From Chlorokybus atmophyticus (Eukaryota > Streptophyta > Chlorokybophyceae > Chlorokybales > Chlorokybaceae): 49,272 nt of DNA. Below the pieces are notes generated by a model. That model was given only the letters and a program-made list of their open reading frames with translations, searched no databases and was not told where the DNA came from. Position numbers and translations under genes: made by a program. This document shows positions 8,921 to 18,918 of this stretch, in pieces (position 1 is the first letter of the stretch; each line of letters begins with the position of its first letter). The stretch covers positions 1 through 49,272 of the forward strand of contig RHPI01001132.1 in NCBI GenBank assembly GCA_009103225.1. The letters run 5' to 3'.

Positions 8921-9870
8921 TGACACGCATCTTTCATGCGTGTGTCAACTTCATGTGATGAGAGATGGTGCATGAGGCAGCATGACATGGTCTCATGGTG
9001 TATAATAGCATGCGTACATGCATGGCAAGGAGGTTTACGATGAGTTCGAGTCACGATGCGGGAAGGCACGACAGCTGTCATGCGCGAGCATGTAGTGTCA
9101 TGTGCATGATGCCCTCGGGGCTGGCGACATGGATGGACCTTGGGATTTTGGCTCTCATAGCCATTTTACAGGGTTTATGTGTTGGGTTTTCATTGGGAAC
9201 TCATGTTTGGGTCCTCATGGACGTGAGGGAGGTGTGTTCGAGGCGTATCTACAGTCAGATACGGAGCTGACAGCATATTTGGGTCACTATGGTATCTCGC
9301 ACAGCTGTTTTCGGAGTTGTGACTTTGAGAAGCCGTAACTTACAGTTGGAGTGGCGGTTTGGCCATGGGTTGGCGTAAAAAGATGCGTCTTGAAGTGTAC
9401 TTGAAGAGGATGAGCTTGGATAAGCCTTTCCTAACTGTTTACCGTTACTTATCAACGCCACCATGACTGTTACTATGCTGGTGCAGATTGACAGTTAGGG
9501 TAGTTGGAGAGTTGGTTGGGCTTGAGCTCAACGGTGGTATATAAGGCTTTGCTAGCCTGTTTCCTAGTTTGGTTGGATGCAAGTTGGCCTACTGGAGTGC
9601 AAGCAACACCTTTGGGAAGAGGTTCTTGGCTGAGCGGATGCGTGTGCACATGCTTGCATGTATGGCGTGTGTGCACGTGTTCGTTGCTGTGCGTTGCTGT
9701 GCATGAAGGGGTGTGTGTCACTGTTGCGACTTTGATGCACCGTATGGGCTGCCTTAGCATGTACTTTGAGTGAGGATTGAGTTGGGACTGCTCTACACAA
9801 GTGAACGGCTGATTGCAAGTCAAGTTGTGGTCTACTTGCCTACCTTTTGCAAGGTGACACGCATCTTTCA
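8921..9870 (+). repeat. LTR2 (3' LTR of the complete element)
   Basis: Near identical to LTR1. Visible differences are an extra T near 9310, a C-to-A change near 9377, a C in place of T near 9793, and T in place of G at 9855. TATATAA at 9538-9544 and GGTTGGATGCAAG at 9571-9583 are kept. Its last 16 bases are also the first 16 of LTR3. Confidence 0.9.
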
Positions 9871-10804
9871 TGCGTGTGTCAACTTCATGTGATGAGAGAT
9901 GGTGCATGAGGCAGCATGACATGGTCTCATGGTGTATAATAGCATGCGTACATGCATGGCAAGGAGGTTTACGATGAGTTCGAGTCACGATGCGGGAAGG
10001 CACGACAGCTGTCATGCGCGAGCATGTAGTGTCATGTGCATGATGCCCTCGGGGCTGGCGACATGGATGGACCTTGGGATTTTGGCTCTCATAGCCATTT
10101 TACAGGGTTTATGTGCTGGGTTTTCATTGGGAACTCATGTTTGGGTCCTCATGGACGTGAGGGAGGTGTGTTCGAGGCGTATCTACAGTCAGATACGGAG
10201 CTGACAGCATATTTGGGTCACTATTGTATCTCGCACAGCTGTTTCGGAGTTGTGACTTTGAGAAGCCATAACTTACAGTTGGAGTGGCGGTTTGGCCATG
10301 GGTTGGCGTCAAAAGATGCGTCTTGAAGTGTACTTGAAGAGGATGAGCTGGGATAAGCCTTTCCTAACTGTTTACCGTTACTTATCAACGCCACCATGAC
10401 TGTTACTATGCTGGTGCAGATTGACAGTTAGGGTAGTTGGAGAGTTGGTTGGGCTTGAGCTCAACGGTGGTATATAAGGCTTTGCTAGCTTGTTTCCTAG
10501 TTTGGGTTGGATGCAAGTTGGCCTACTGGAGTGCAAGCAACACCTTTGGGAAGAGGTTCTTGGCTGAGCGGATGCGTGTGCACATGCTTGCATGTATGGC
10601 GTGTGTGCACGTGTTCATTGCTGTGCGTTGCTGTGCATGAAGGGGTGTGTGTCACTGTTGCGACTTTGATGCACCGTATGGGCTGCCTTAGCATGTACTT
10701 TGAGTGAGGATTGAGTTGGGACTGCTCTACACAAGTGAACGGCTGATTGCAAGTCGAGTTGTGGTCTACTTGCCTACCTTTTGCAAGGGGACACGCATCT
10801 TTCA
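9855..10804 (+). repeat. LTR3, in direct tandem with LTR2
   Basis: A complete LTR sharing the 16-bp terminal repeat (9855-9870) with LTR2 instead of being separated by an internal region. It carries about nine private differences, including one extra G that makes the self-priming match 15 bases long (10503-10517). It probably derives from another insertion or an exchange between LTR ends. Confidence 0.88.
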
Positions 10805-10941
10805 TGCGTGTGTCAACTTCATGTGATGAGAGATGGTGCATGAGGCAGCATGACATGGTCTCATGGTGTATAATAGCATGCGTACATGCATGGCAAGGAG
10901 GTTTACGATGAGTTCGAGTCACGATGCGGGAAGGCACGACA
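10789..10941 (+). repeat. LTR4, truncated after about 150 bases
   Basis: Begins at the shared terminal repeat (10789-10804) and follows the LTR 5' end until GGCACGAC, then switches to unrelated sequence at about 10942. The 3' part of the LTR is missing. The cause could be a deletion or an assembly join. Confidence 0.85.
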
Positions 10942-11892
10942 TGATCAAAGTCTTATACAAGTTAATGCATTAACATGTTGCGCCGTGATAATAGTTACAT
11001 TTTACTACTAATACAATGTGTGGCATGCCAATGCTTTCCTTTAACAAGGGGGACTTTATTGTGACAATCATTTTGCATGTTACAAGCGTGCGCTTTTTGG
11101 TATGGTCTTGTAATTCAAAATCTTGTTCTACAAGACGCGTCAACATTTGCAGTTAGCATACATAACAATACAATCTCGAGCAATGCTACTGCCAGCAGCC
11201 TGCTGGTAGCATTGCTACCGGTAAAGGGAATTCGCTTCTACTGAGGTTCAGTCCAACTTGCGCTGCCCAAGCTTCCTTTTGGTATGCAATCCCTGATCTT
11301 GTCGCGCTTAGCAATGACACTGCGTGAACAAAGTGCATATCTCAATAAGCCGACGTCAGCCGGAGTCAGCAATGAAAGATATCCTCTGCACCGTTTCGAA
11401 TTTCCTCCTGCCTCCAGTGAATCCTGCCACGTCGGCGCGCCCCGTGCTGGAAATCGCGATCGCGATGTCGGACATCGGCTGCAGGGGATTCTGTAACGCC
11501 CCTTCCCGACAACGGCACGGATATCGCAGACTATATATTGTTGCTTTGAACCATGGCAGTAACAAAGCGTTGTGGTGTGAACAACTCGGGGCGCTTCAGG
11601 TTGACAGAGGTGAGCTTTGGGCCTGTGCATGCTTTGGTAGGTGTGCGTGTCGTTGGCATTGTGCGTGTCTCAATGTGAACAGGTTTGTGTGTGGTGCATT
11701 GGTTGATGCGGTGTCATAGTATTCTGCCTGTGTGCACTACTTGAGTAGCAAGTAGCGATAGAACGGTGCACGCCCGTTCTGTCTTGTGCCCTTAGTGGAG
11801 GCTGCCAGTTTGTGCTGCTCATGTGAGGTATTTGTCGCAGACTCTTTGCAAGCAATTGGTGTAAGCAGCTTTCAACTCCAGCAAACGCAGCA
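10942..11892. other. Intergenic stretch with one hairpin
   Basis: No convincing gene. A hairpin lies at 11180-11215 (arms GCAATGCTAC / GTAGCATTGC plus CAGCAG / CTGCTG, with a 3-base bulge). A possible start exon for an upstream reading frame, ATG at 11552 behind ACTATATATTG and followed by GTGAGC, could be a 5' exon of the next gene, but I cannot link it in phase. Confidence 0.4.
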
Positions 11893-12324
11893 ATGGAGGG
11901 TGTGCGCAAGGTGAGCTTCGCTGATGCATGCATACTGCCCGCAAGCATGCTGTCATTGAAGTTCGGTGCCATTGCAAAGACAACTGCACGCTGACTGATC
12001 AACTGATCTCAGGAGCAAGAGAAGCTGGCCGCACATGAGCACAAGCAGGACGCTAAGGGCAGCTTGAAGGGTGCCGTAGCTGCGGCCAAGGACACAATCA
12101 TGGGCAAGCATGCCGACCAGGACCGCGCTGACCACGAGTATCTGGAGTCCAAGGGCTACGACATGGGTGGCAGCCCCGCCCCGGCTTCCCACGAGGGCTC
12201 TCACAACGCCCCCGGCAAGCCTGGCGTCATGGACAAGGTCAAGGAGTCTATGAGCCACGCCAAGGAAGCTGTCAAGGCCAAGACTAGCAAGAATGCACAC
12301 GAGGCTCAGGAGTACAGAAATTAA
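11893..12324 (+). CDS. Small hydrophilic LEA-like protein
   Basis: Two exons, 11893-11910 and 12013-12324, joined in phase 0 across a GTGAGC...CTCAG intron; 109 residues. The protein is rich in Lys, Ala, Glu, His and Gly, has no hydrophobic segment, and contains amphipathic 11-mer-like stretches (KGAVAAAKDTI, DKVKESMSHAKEAVKAKTSK), as in group 3 LEA or hydrophilin-type stress proteins. The start ATG opens exon 1 and lies in a CAGCA-ATG-G context. A TGTAA signal follows about 100 nt after the stop. Family assignment rests on composition only. An additional 5' coding exon cannot be excluded. Confidence 0.7.
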
Positions 12325-12424
12325 GTGGATCTTGCGAAATGGAGCCGTAGCATACAAACACCAAGTAGGTAGACAGCTAGTGTAGACATTCTGTACAGAC
12401 AGTCTGCGGTGACAGCGCAGCAAT

Positions 12425-12429
12425 TGTAA
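12425..12429 (+). terminator. TGTAA polyadenylation signal of the LEA-like gene
   Basis: TGTAA 101 nt after the stop codon, the canonical green-algal poly(A) signal. Confidence 0.55.
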
Positions 12430-12660
12430 CGGTATGTGTGTATTCTCTTCCACTTCCACTCTGCATTTGCGTGGAACACAAGAAAGTCTGCGGTGTTAGC
12501 AATGGCATATCCTGTGTGCATGTGTGTGAAAACTTGCCCAATCCCGCGTTGATCTTTAAGCATGCAACTAAATATCTGTTTTTTGATTCATGCAAAGTAT
12601 TGTCCGTTGCTGTGCAAGGACAGTACTTGTCTATAAGTCTGCAAAAGTACTAAAACATAC

Positions 12661-12810
12661 TGTACATGCACCTTACTGCACAGGAAAGTTAATCAACGAC
12701 TGTTCAACTGTTGCACAGTGTAGGTGGGTAAAACAATACCAACTTATTGTGCATACACCTTACTGCAAAGACTATTTGGCCAATAACTGTTCGCTGCTAG
12801 CACAGTGGGA
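12661..12810. repeat. Diverged tandem duplication
   Basis: Two related units start near 12661 and 12749 (shared blocks: ACCTTACTGCA, GACTGTTC/AACTGTTCG, GCACAGTG/AGCACAGTGGG). Period about 88 bases. Non-coding. Confidence 0.5.
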
Positions 12811-14998
12811 TTGTATAAACGCCGATGTGTAGCCATTGAGTTGGCAGTATGCTTCGTCCTACACTGCTGACTACTAGCGAATGGCTTGATAATTCTGTGG
12901 TGACTATCAGGTCTTGATGGTGCATTAACTTGCTTGCGGTGTATGTGTCACACTCATGCACCGCATCTGCTACGCTCAGTGCTTGTAAATACAAGTTACA
13001 AGCTTGTTCCTAACTGAAGGCAATTTAAGCACCCATTAATTCTGCACTGCATGCACTAGTCTCTCAAATGTCCTCACAACAAAGCTGTTGTTACAGAACC
13101 ACGCGCGTGAACACCAATTTCACCTCATGGTACCAGTAGGCACAAACAATGCCCCCCGGAGTAAAACACATCCATGTCTCTTTGTTTGGCGGGNNCTGGC
13201 CTTGGGGGGGACATTAAGCTACTGAAGCTAGCAAGCATAACAGCATACCACAACCTTCAACGACACCTTCGAAAATACCATTGTGTTCCCATGTCATACA
13301 TTGATTCATTGAGGCTTAGTGGAGGTGAACGCAAGTGATCGCCATGCTGCTGACAGCTCGCAGAGTCCTGTCTGCTTGCATGACGTATGCTCATTCTAGC
13401 ATATCATGTCTTGTACGCTGGCATATGGTGATGCCACTGGCCAACTGTCTCCCCTCGCCTGCAGTCTTAGGAAAGACGACGCTTGAGGGTGCTTCCTATG
13501 AGCACTGGTATTGCTACCCTATGTCATGCTTTGGAGACAGAGAAAATGAGGTCTGCATGTGTATACGTCTTATATGTACTCAGCAGGTGGACACCCTACG
13601 TCATAGTAAACACTTGTCTGCTGCAGGTGGTGGCTGCTCGCAACTGTACCGCAACAGAGGGAGGGAAGACCACACTTGTTACGCAGACCTGTAGTTATGC
13701 ATGGGCATGTCATTGCAGTAGCACAATGGTGGATGACTGCATTGTCGACACAGAGAGTCACTGCGACAACATACTACGGATGCCTACGGATGCCTCCTCA
13801 CTCAACTACTGCTCAAGGGACACTTGCCGGCCTACAGATCACCGCCTTTGGTAGCAGCCAGCTCCACTCCAGTAAAACGCCCTGGCTGGCAAAAGCCTGA
13901 TGCTTACCCAAGACAACCAATGCCACTATCACCGGCACCGCCACTACTCCGCTGCCCCCAGCCACACCGGCAATGCCAGCCATACCGCCGCCACTAGCGC
14001 AGAAGCATAAACTGTTGTGGGCCAGAAGGAAAGCCGCGGGAAGATACGTGGCCGCGTGCGACAAACGTAACCAAAACTCAACGTTAGCTAAGAGGTACTC
14101 TTCCAGCGAAGATTCTCTCAACTGCTAACGTGCAGAAGGTCTGTACGAAGAATATGTCCAGCAAGTCGGTTACCTACCGTAGCTTTGCTGAGTACACTGC
14201 GCAGCAAGCAGCTTAGCATTGCACGCAGCACCTCGGTGCGGCGGCGGCGGTGGGGTCGATGCAGTCGTAGCTCAGGCAGGCGCCCTCGTCCCCCTTGTTT
14301 CTCGTGCTGCCCACACCATAGGTACAACAGCCTTCTACGCGCTGCTTGTATGGGGGTCTGCTATGTTGCCGGTTGTGCGGAAAGGCAGAGCTAAGTGGCA
14401 GCAGCTCGATGCATTATGAGAAGGAATGCTTGCGTCACCCACAACTGCTCTATTCCTTGCTCGTGTGTTGAGCGCAAGCATATGCGTCGTCGGTTGTTCG
14501 TCGCCAAAGTTTGTTTGTTACGCTTTACTCCAGCTAACCGGTCGGCATGTCCTGTGATACCTTTGCCTTGTGCTGCACGTACCAGCTGTCACCAGCATGC
14601 TGCTATGCATGAAGCTCTGCAGGAGGCTGTCGTAAAGGCAATGATGATCAGCTTGCACGCTGCTGGACATTGCCGTCGTCATGAGTTCCACGTGATTAAT
14701 GCATGATGCTCGACACGTGCCGCAACAGGGTGATAAGCTGGGTTGTTAACGCCTGTGCTGTGATTAATACACGTACGGGCAGCTGTGACATGCCTGCACG
14801 AATAAATGTTGTCTGACTGACTGTGCACTTTTTGAGCCACCAGACGACATTTCATTTTCAGCTCACTTCCAGTTCTTACTAAGCTTGAAGTTCGCACGCT
14901 TCTCCTTAAAGCCGCGGTTGTTGTTCTTGCAGCATACGACAGCTACAGACAAGGAGAAAGCAAAGGAGTGAATGTGGAGGGCGACTGAGTCCGGCGGA
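12811..14998. other. Region without an assignable gene; contains an assembly gap
   Basis: Two N bases at 13194-13195 sit beside G/C homopolymers and mark an assembly uncertainty. Coding-like pieces exist. The frame ending at 14417-14419 encodes about 60 residues with one membrane-like segment (SRAAHTIGTTAFYALLVWGSA) and a basic tail. A frame at about 14135-14199 follows a good branch point and acceptor (CTAAC...GTGCAG). I could not join these in phase or find a start, so no gene model is given. The rest looks intergenic. Confidence 0.4.
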
Positions 14999-17565
14999 AT
15001 GAACGGCGGTGATGTCGGAGGCAGCGGGTTCGGCGGCCTCCTGGCGCATGGCGTCTCGGTCAAGAGCAGGCGCCAGTACTTGGCGGCCTGCAAATGGCTG
15101 TGCGTCCTTCAATTGGTATGCTAAGCTGCTGTCGAAATCGTGCGAATGCTCCCAATGCTTTTATAATGCGCCAGTTGTGCTACCTGTGTCAGGTCCATGC
15201 TTTACAACAACATGCAAACACATGAGAAGCCACATGGTATTTTGGTACCAGGAGTGTAAAATCGTGCACAGCAGTCTTGGTTGCATCGTTTATCATAGCA
15301 AGGGCTTTCGCACGCATGCATTACATACCACGCATGTAAGCAACGAGCATTTTAGACTGCTTTCATTGCGTGCAACTGCAATCACAGCCCTTCTTCCCCA
15401 AGTAGCTTGTTGCACTGGCACAGAGGCATTTCGAAATACCGCGTGCGGACATGTCAGTCTTTGTGTCTCAGTGATGCATTGTGCTCATTGCTGCCATGGG
15501 CAGGCCTGTGGGTTTGGTGTTGCGGCAGCAGCGCTGTCCTACCTGTACTCTTTCACCGCGATCACTGGCGCCTTTGTTGGTGGCCTCCTGGTTGTAGTCG
15601 GCATCTTCGGTCTTGCTGGAAGCGCAAGCTCTGATCGGCGCCTGTTGACTTTGGTAACTAAACCGAACCAACATGACAGTATCCAATGTGAAATAGCTGC
15701 GCGGTTTGTGCTGACTGCAGTATTGGCCTGTTTTGTGCAGTACTTGTTGGGCGCTCTGCTCGCTATGATGCTGAGCTTCCAGTTCATGGCGCAAGTTGAA
15801 CGACAGGTATGGTTGTATCAGTTCATCTCACAAACCACAGGTCTGTCAGATTCGGTAAAGTGGCGTATGTGTGAGCGTCATGCATGATTGTCATTGCAGT
15901 GACACAGTGCAGGTGGCAACGAGTCATACAGCGGTTGCATATTGTATGTTTTCAAGATCCAGATGCCTCCTGATTGTACGCATGTTGTGGTGTGTTCTCC
16001 CGGCAGCAGAAATGCCACATCTTGTGCGGCATTGGTTGACAACAATGATAAGTCTAACAGAATCAAGAACGTGATTGGTCAATTGCGTATGCGCGAAAAT
16101 TAGCCTTCATGCACTGCTAGACATGTTGTGCGCCCCTGGGTGTGTGGTGGGCACTGTTTGTACAAGCAGGGGTGCTTATGACCATGGTGTACCAAGATTA
16201 CATGCGCATGTTTGCTCAGTCGTACACATGTTCTTGTCGGTTGCAGTACACCAAACGGTTAGCATAGAGCATTAAGCGCACTATATGTAGCACATCAGAG
16301 GTACCAAGTGATGTTGATTTCTATTTTGAAAACACGCATGCACAAGCGCGCAGTCCGTGAGTGGTGTCTCTGCAGTCATCACTCACTGCCGTTGCGCAGG
16401 CTGTTACGGACTGCACACTCGCAGAGCTCAATGGCCGACTGAGGATTATGGAGGCAGATCTCACCAGACAGCAGTACTCTCAACAATTCGTTGATATTGT
16501 AACGAGGATGGATGAAGTTGAGGTGAGAATTCCTCACGTTAGTGGTGCTATCACCGCCTCAGCAGAACAATTTATCCTGAGTTTCTGTGTATATAGGACG
16601 TGCTCGACTTCATTGCAGCAGACAAGAAAGGAGGCCAGCACAACATTCACCATCAGCAAATTGCATCCGATAGGTGGGCTGTCAGACATTGTCGTTATTG
16701 ACATGCTTGGGGGTTACATGTACCCAAAGACTTGTTTTCATGCGACCAGGCATGCACGCACATGGTGATCGGTGTTGTTTTATGGAAATTTTGGCAATTA
16801 ACAGGGCGTACATTTCTGAGAGGCTGAAGGTCCTGAAGGAGCACGCAGAAGAGATCATGAAAGTGACTGAGGACGCTCTTGAGCTTCATGCAAACCAAGC
16901 CAACACCGAGACCGATCCGAAGCGCGCCTCGCCGTACAAGATGACTGATGAAGAACACGAGATGATGGTGGATCGCCTCAACTCCATGGGCAACGCCATC
17001 CACCTCATCGACATGCATCTCAATGACAACTCCCCAATGGACCGCGAGGAGTACCTGCAGATCATGGAGGAGCTCGCTGAGATGTACAACCCCCAGACCA
17101 AGAAGCCGCACAAGCCGCAGATGCCGGAGCGCCTGCAGGCAGTTCAACGGGAGATTCCCCGTGCTCACGCGGCGTTCGACACGCTTGACCGCGTCAAAGA
17201 CGATCATCAGGAAGACAGGTACTGAGCATTCGGTTATGAGCTAAGCCAGCTGTCTCACATGGCGACTTGCGCGCATATGTGCAATGGCTTACAATTTACA
17301 TTGCAGGTCTTACGTTCTGGAGAGCTTCCGGGCAAGGCTTGCTGACAAGCAGCAGAAGTATTGGCAGGACGAGTTTGATGACGAGTTTGCGCACCACGAG
17401 CTTGATGACCTCGCCATGGCCAACGACATGCCAGAGCACTGTGTGCAGGAGAGCCACGCGTGGAAAGCCATGCTGGGTCTTGGCAGCGCAGTCATTATAC
17501 TTCAGCTGCTCTCTTCTTACTGCGTGCTGTCGCTTCTGTTCTTGCTACCGGTTAAGTCGGAGTAG
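14999..17565 (+). CDS. Four-transmembrane protein with a large coiled-coil loop, tetraspanin-like topology
   Basis: Eight exons: 14999-15115, 15504-15653, 15741-15806, about 16007-16070, 16376-16522, 16597-16673, 16805-17218, 17307-17565; about 430 residues. All junctions keep phase except the one before exon 4, where the donor is unresolved (phase 0 end, phase 2 start). A short Gly-rich N-terminus precedes three closely spaced hydrophobic segments (about residues 27-50, 58-80, 88-106). A hydrophilic loop of about 300 residues follows, with charged helical stretches (EDALELHANQANTE, DREEYLQIMEELAEMY). A fourth segment lies near the C-terminus (AMLGLGSAVIILQLLSSYC). The 3+1 segment layout with a large second loop resembles tetraspanins, but I see no CCG motif in the loop and the loop is long. 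The function is unknown. Confidence 0.75.
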
Positions 17566-18214
17566 AGTAGTGCATTGATGAGGGTGCAGCAGTAGTAGTT
17601 GGGTTCTGTTGGGATACACTTGCGTTGCAATTAAAGTTTTGGCATTGTGTTCGTGTATATATAGTCAAGGTTGCTCGAGTTCGTACGTCGCGTATTGTCA
17701 CTGTCTCCGCTACGTGTCATATCTTGTGCAAGCGCATCTTGTTAGCATAACTAGACTATACTTAAGTTGGGGTTACACGGTCAGCTGAGCCCTCAAGTGT
17801 TGTGCGCATTCTGCCCTCTGAGTCATAGGAATTGGATCTGATAGCTTTCACAGACTGGTCATGATGAACGCCTGCTACTGGACACCACTACTACCACATG
17901 TGGCCCTCAGCTCGGTGGAAGGGCATGGCAGTGGAGCCAGCCAAGTGCTGAAAGTACAATGACCACGCGCGTTTGGAACCAGTTCGTCCCTCTATCAGTC
18001 GATACCTCTGGCACTCTTGGTTCCTCCTTCACGAGCTCCACGAGCTAATCACCAACTATGCGCGCCACGTAGTTCAGCACAGGGTATTCTTGCTAGCCGT
18101 AAGTCGGGTTTTTGCCCTTGCTTGTACATAGGCATAGGCGTTGCAGCAGGCTTAGGACTTGGCGCTATTCAAAGTAATTACGGCTGTGTGCACGATTCTG
18201 GGCTAGCCAGCCCC
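17566..18214. other. Intergenic region
   Basis: Holds the 3' flank of the preceding gene and the upstream flank of the next. An open frame at about 17954-18084 reads like protein in one phase but could not be connected to the following exons. Confidence 0.35.
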
Positions 18215-18691
18215 ATGGCCTGGCCGTACGACTACCATTTTGTACATTGCAGCGCTCTTGATGAGCCCTACATGCTGGCGTGCATAATGTGGCTATGCGA
18301 GATGCGACGCTTGTATGGTGGCTATCAGTTGGTATTGCGGGTGTGCGTGGCTTGTGCTCGGTTGTTATGTGTAGCAGTATGGTTTCTACCACTCTGACAG
18401 TACCAACGTTTACAGCACTAATGTTGCAACTAGGTTAATCACAGTTTGAAGTAACTGATGAAGGACGACCATGGTGAGTGTACGCTCCACATTGCCACTT
18501 TGCGCAGGGCGGAGCCACGGCGCCTTGAGGGCTTCATTCGCATTTGCCGTCAGCGTGTGGCATGCGCCTTGCAGCGGGCGCAGGCGATAGCGATCTTGGA
18601 GCGAGGAGTTGCAGCAGTGGCGGCGTTGCCGGGATGGGGTCCTGCGGCGCAAGGCCCACCAACTACTGAGGCAAACGCCGCGCTTACTTAG
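18215..18691 (+). CDS. Small unidentified protein, three exons
   Basis: Exons 18215-18331, 18445-18473 and 18508-18691 join in phase (0, then 2) with GTATTG...CACAG and GTGAGT...GCGCAG introns; 109 residues. The ATG at 18215 (CCCCATGGCC) was chosen as the first Met in frame, but an acceptor (TTGCAG) at 18247-18252 leaves open a start further upstream. The middle of the protein is aromatic and Cys/Met-rich (MLACIMWLCEMRRLYGGYQ), followed by an Arg-rich helix-like stretch (RRLEGFIRICRQRVACALQR) and an Ala/Pro-rich tail. I do not recognise the family. It converges on the minus-strand gene ending at 18919. Confidence 0.5.
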
Positions 18692-18918
18692 CATGGCGGG
18701 GTGTGCGTGTTGGTTTGTGTGTTGATTTTGTATTGTTGAGCGGATAGGTATGGTAGCAGCACTGAGAGCAGACGCTTGTATACGAATGACAATAGCGGTT
18801 ATCAACATCAAATGACATTAAAGCCTCCATGCACTAGAGACAAGCTGGAGTACACATGAGCCCGATAGCAATGTATGACAATGATTGTGATACTCTCACT
18901 TGATGAGACTTGGTAATT

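Larger units (their letters stand above)
780..9870 (+). mobile_element. Complete Ty3/gypsy-type LTR retrotransposon carrying a DNA methyltransferase and a PHD finger
   Basis: LTR1 (780-1728), a 53-nt leader with a self-complementary primer site, a single uninterrupted gag-pol ORF (1782-8861), a purine tract (8912-8920) and LTR2 (8921-9870). LTR1 and LTR2 differ at only about four places that I can see, against about nine for LTR3, so LTR1/LTR2 look like the pair of one recent insertion. The domain order protease-RT-RNase H-integrase is that of Metaviridae (Ty3/gypsy). The C-terminal reader domain, here a PHD finger, sits where chromoviruses carry a chromodomain. The ORF has no stop or frameshift, so the element may be able to move. 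No target-site duplication can be scored because the left side abuts another copy and the right side abuts more LTRs. Confidence 0.95.

Noticed and set aside
11238-11630. 130-codon minus-strand frame downstream of LTR4
   Set aside because: No recognisable domain, no splice context and no poly(A) signal; likely a chance frame.
15009-15887. 292-codon plus-strand frame read as one exon
   Set aside because: It reads through introns 1 and 2; the better model starts at 14999 in another frame and joins the membrane-coding parts at proper splice sites.
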